6,710 nucleotides of DNA from Clostridia bacterium (lineage in GTDB: Bacteria; Bacillota_A; Clostridia; Christensenellales; Aristaeellaceae), in assembly GCA_900754775.1 (NCBI GenBank), contig CAAEDZ010000318.1, positions 1-6,710 of the forward strand, in the 5' to 3' direction. Below, piece after piece: positions 5,103 to 6,710 of this stretch. The notes under the pieces were generated by a model that was not told where the DNA came from, ran no database searches, and saw only the letters and a program-made list of their open reading frames with translations. The first letter of the stretch is position 1, and every line of letters begins with the position of its first letter. Made by a program: the position numbers and the translations under genes.

Positions 5103-6710
5103 TTACAGGAACCTGCCCGTAACGCTCTCACGGGCGTTGCGGATGTCCTCCGGCGTGCCGGTGGCGACGATCCTGCCGCCCTCCTCGCCGCCGCCCGGCC
5201 CCATGTCCACGATGTAGTCCGCGCTGCGGATGACGTCGAGGTCGTGTTCGATGACCACCACCGTGGCCCCGTGGTCGATGAGCGTCTGGAACACGCCCAC
5301 CAGCGTTTTAACGTCCAGCGGATGCAGGCCGATGGTCGGCTCGTCGAAGACGAACACGGAATCGCCCTGCGCCCGGCCCATCTCGCTGGCCAGCTTCAGC
5401 CGCTGCGCCTCGCCGCCGGAAAGGCTGGGCGTCTCCTCGCCGAGAGTCAGATAGCCAAGTCCCAGGTCTTCCAACACCTGCAGACGCTGGGAGACGAGCT
5501 TCATCTCCCGGCAGGCCTTCAGCGCCGTGTGTACGTCCATGGCCATCAGCTGCGGCAGCGTGAAGCGCTCCCCGGCCCTGCTCTCATAGTGCGCGCGCTC
5601 CGCGTCCCTGCCGTAGCGCGAGCCGTGGCAGGTGGGGCAGGGGATGTCCACGTCCGGCAAAAACTGCACGTCCAGACTGATGACGCCGGTGCCGTCGCAG
5701 GTGGGGCAGCGCAATTTGCCCGTGTTGTAGGAAAAGTCCCCGGCCTTGTAGCCGAGATGCCGGGCCTCGGCGGTGCGGGCGAAGATCTTGCGCAATTCGT
5801 CGTGGACGTTGGCGTAGGTGGCTACCGTGGAGCGCACGTTGATGCCGATGGGCGTGGCGTCGATGAGCTTGATTTGCGAAATGCCGGGCGCTTCCACGGC
5901 GCGCACGTGCTTAGGCAGCCTGCGCCCCGCAATGGACGCCTCCAGCGCCGGGATGAGGCTTTCGAGGATCAGCGTGGTCTTGCCCGAGCCGGATACGCCG
6001 GTGACGACGCTCAGCCGCCCCTTGGGAAATTCCACCTCCAACGGCCGCACGGTGTGGATGGCCCCGGTGGCGAGCCGCAGCCGCCCGAGGCCGAACAGTT
6101 TCTCCCCGCGCGTCCGCTCCCGCAGCCCCTCCGCGTCCGTCCTGCGCAAAAACGGCCCGATGCGGGAGGCGGGGTCGGCGGCCAGCTGCGCCACCGTTCC
6201 CTGCGCGATGACGCGCCCGCCGTCCGCGCCCGCGCCGGGGCCCATCTCCACCAGATGGTCGGCTTCGGCGAGTATCTGCGTATCGTGATCCACCAGCAGC
6301 ACGGAATTGCCGTCCGCCACCAGATCGCGCATCACCCCCGTGAGACCGGCGATGTTGGCGGGATGCAGCCCGATGGAGGGCTCGTCCAGCACGTAGAGTA
6401 CCCCGGTGGTGCGGTTGCGCACGGCGCGGGCCAGCTGCATCCTTTGCCGCTCGCCAGTGGAGAGCGTGGCGGCGGCGCGGTCGAGCGCCAGATAGCCAAG
6501 CCCCAGTTCCATCAGCCGCGTGGCCGCGCCCGCAAACGATCCGCAAATGCTCTCCGCCATCGGCCGCATGACCGCAGGCAACGTCTCCGGCACGCCCGCC
6601 ACCCACTTCACAAGCGCGGAAAGCGTCATTTGGCAGGCTTCGTCCAGCGATATGCCGCGCACCTTCGGCTGCCGCGCCGATGCGCACAGGCGCGTGCCGC
6701 CGCAGTCCGG
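5103..6710 (-). CDS. uvrA: Partial: short UvrA-family ABC ATPase (UvrA paralogue, class II/UvrA2-like)
   Basis: This is the C-terminal 535 residues of a UvrA-type protein; the 5' end lies beyond the right edge. UvrA recognises DNA lesions for excision repair; short paralogues are linked to DNA-damage or intercalator tolerance. Counting from the window edge: half of a cysteine knuckle, DCGGTRL (2-8); cassette 1 signature LSTGERQR (83-90) and Walker B VLYVLDEPSIGLH (104-116); Walker A2 GVSGSGKTT (238-246); the DNA-binding zinc finger CPTC-x19-CPTC (335-361); signature LSGGEAQR (430-437); and Walker B2 VFVFDEPTIGLH (452-463). The LSTGERQRMQLARAVRN motif in cassette 1 separates it from classical UvrA, which has LSGGEAQR in both cassettes, and suggests the shorter form lacking the UvrB-binding domain. 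The missing N-terminus prevents proof. Reading continues upstream of the GTG at 6662 without a stop to 6710, so that GTG is internal. Confidence 0.92.
   Translation of the reverse strand, partial: PDCGGTRLCASARQPKVRGISLDEACQMTLSALVKWVAGVPETLPAVMRPMAESICGSFAGAATRLMELGLGYLALDRAAATLSTGERQRMQLARAVRNRTTGVLYVLDEPSIGLHPANIAGLTGVMRDLVADGNSVLLVDHDTQILAEADHLVEMGPGAGADGGRVIAQGTVAQLAADPASRIGPFLRRTDAEGLRERTRGEKLFGLGRLRLATGAIHTVRPLEVEFPKGRLSVVTGVSGSGKTTLILESLIPALEASIAGRRLPKHVRAVEAPGISQIKLIDATPIGINVRSTVATYANVHDELRKIFARTAEARHLGYKAGDFSYNTGKLRCPTCDGTGVISLDVQFLPDVDIPCPTCHGSRYGRDAERAHYESRAGERFTLPQLMAMDVHTALKACREMKLVSQRLQVLEDLGLGYLTLGEETPSLSGGEAQRLKLASEMGRAQGDSVFVFDEPTIGLHPLDVKTLVGVFQTLIDHGATVVVIEHDLDVIRSADYIVDMGPGGGEEGGRIVATGTPEDIRNARESVTGRFL

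Noticed and set aside
4313..5122. Plus-strand open frame of 269 codons opposite sufC
   Set aside because: It is the antisense of a motif-complete SufC. It crosses the suf promoter and lacks any recognisable motif.
1..6710. CRISPR array, tRNA, insertion sequence, or novel defence system
   Set aside because: I saw no regularly spaced repeats, cloverleaf-like segments, transposase motifs or terminal repeats on either strand. All coding regions belong to housekeeping or transport families.

Overview
The window is GC-rich, strongly GC-biased at third codon positions, and packed with genes. Five of the six genes lie on the minus strand. The gene set points to a Firmicutes/Clostridia bacterium, possibly a high-GC uncultured gut lineage (Oscillospirales- or Christensenellales-like). 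It comprises a BMP-type nucleoside ABC system, a minimal SufC/SufB pair, a DUF3783 protein, an MscL with a C-terminal zinc ribbon and a short UvrA paralogue. The placement is inferred from family content; no marker gene is present to confirm it.

Layout, left to right. (1) The left part is a minus-strand transport operon: a BMP-family substrate-binding protein (1219-2271) followed by its double-cassette ATPase (1144 to beyond the left edge). A hairpin lies between them, and a near-consensus promoter precedes the binding protein. The permease genes expected in such operons would lie beyond position 1. (2) A 155-base divergent intergenic region holds back-to-back promoters for the BMP gene and for plus-strand mscL (2427-2849). 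(3) A strong hairpin with T-rich flanks on both sides ends both mscL and the convergent suf operon. (4) The minus-strand operon sufC-sufB-DUF3783 (4951 down to 2894) has a TTGACA-16-TATAAT promoter. sufC and sufB overlap by ATGA, and the DUF3783 gene starts 16 bases after sufB. (5) The right part is the 3' portion of a short UvrA-like gene (5103 to beyond the right edge).

The most informative unit is the suf operon. It is bounded by a promoter and a terminator inside the window, so it appears complete with only SufC, one SufB/D-type protein and a DUF3783 protein. No cysteine desulfurase (SufS), sulfur-transfer protein (SufU/SufE) or separate SufD is present. This matches the minimal 'SMS' (SmsCB) form of iron-sulfur cluster assembly. 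I found no CRISPR array, tRNA, rRNA, transposon or phage element. No gene-free stretch reaches 300 bases. I do not see a clearly new multi-gene system; the findings are mostly unusual details of known families.
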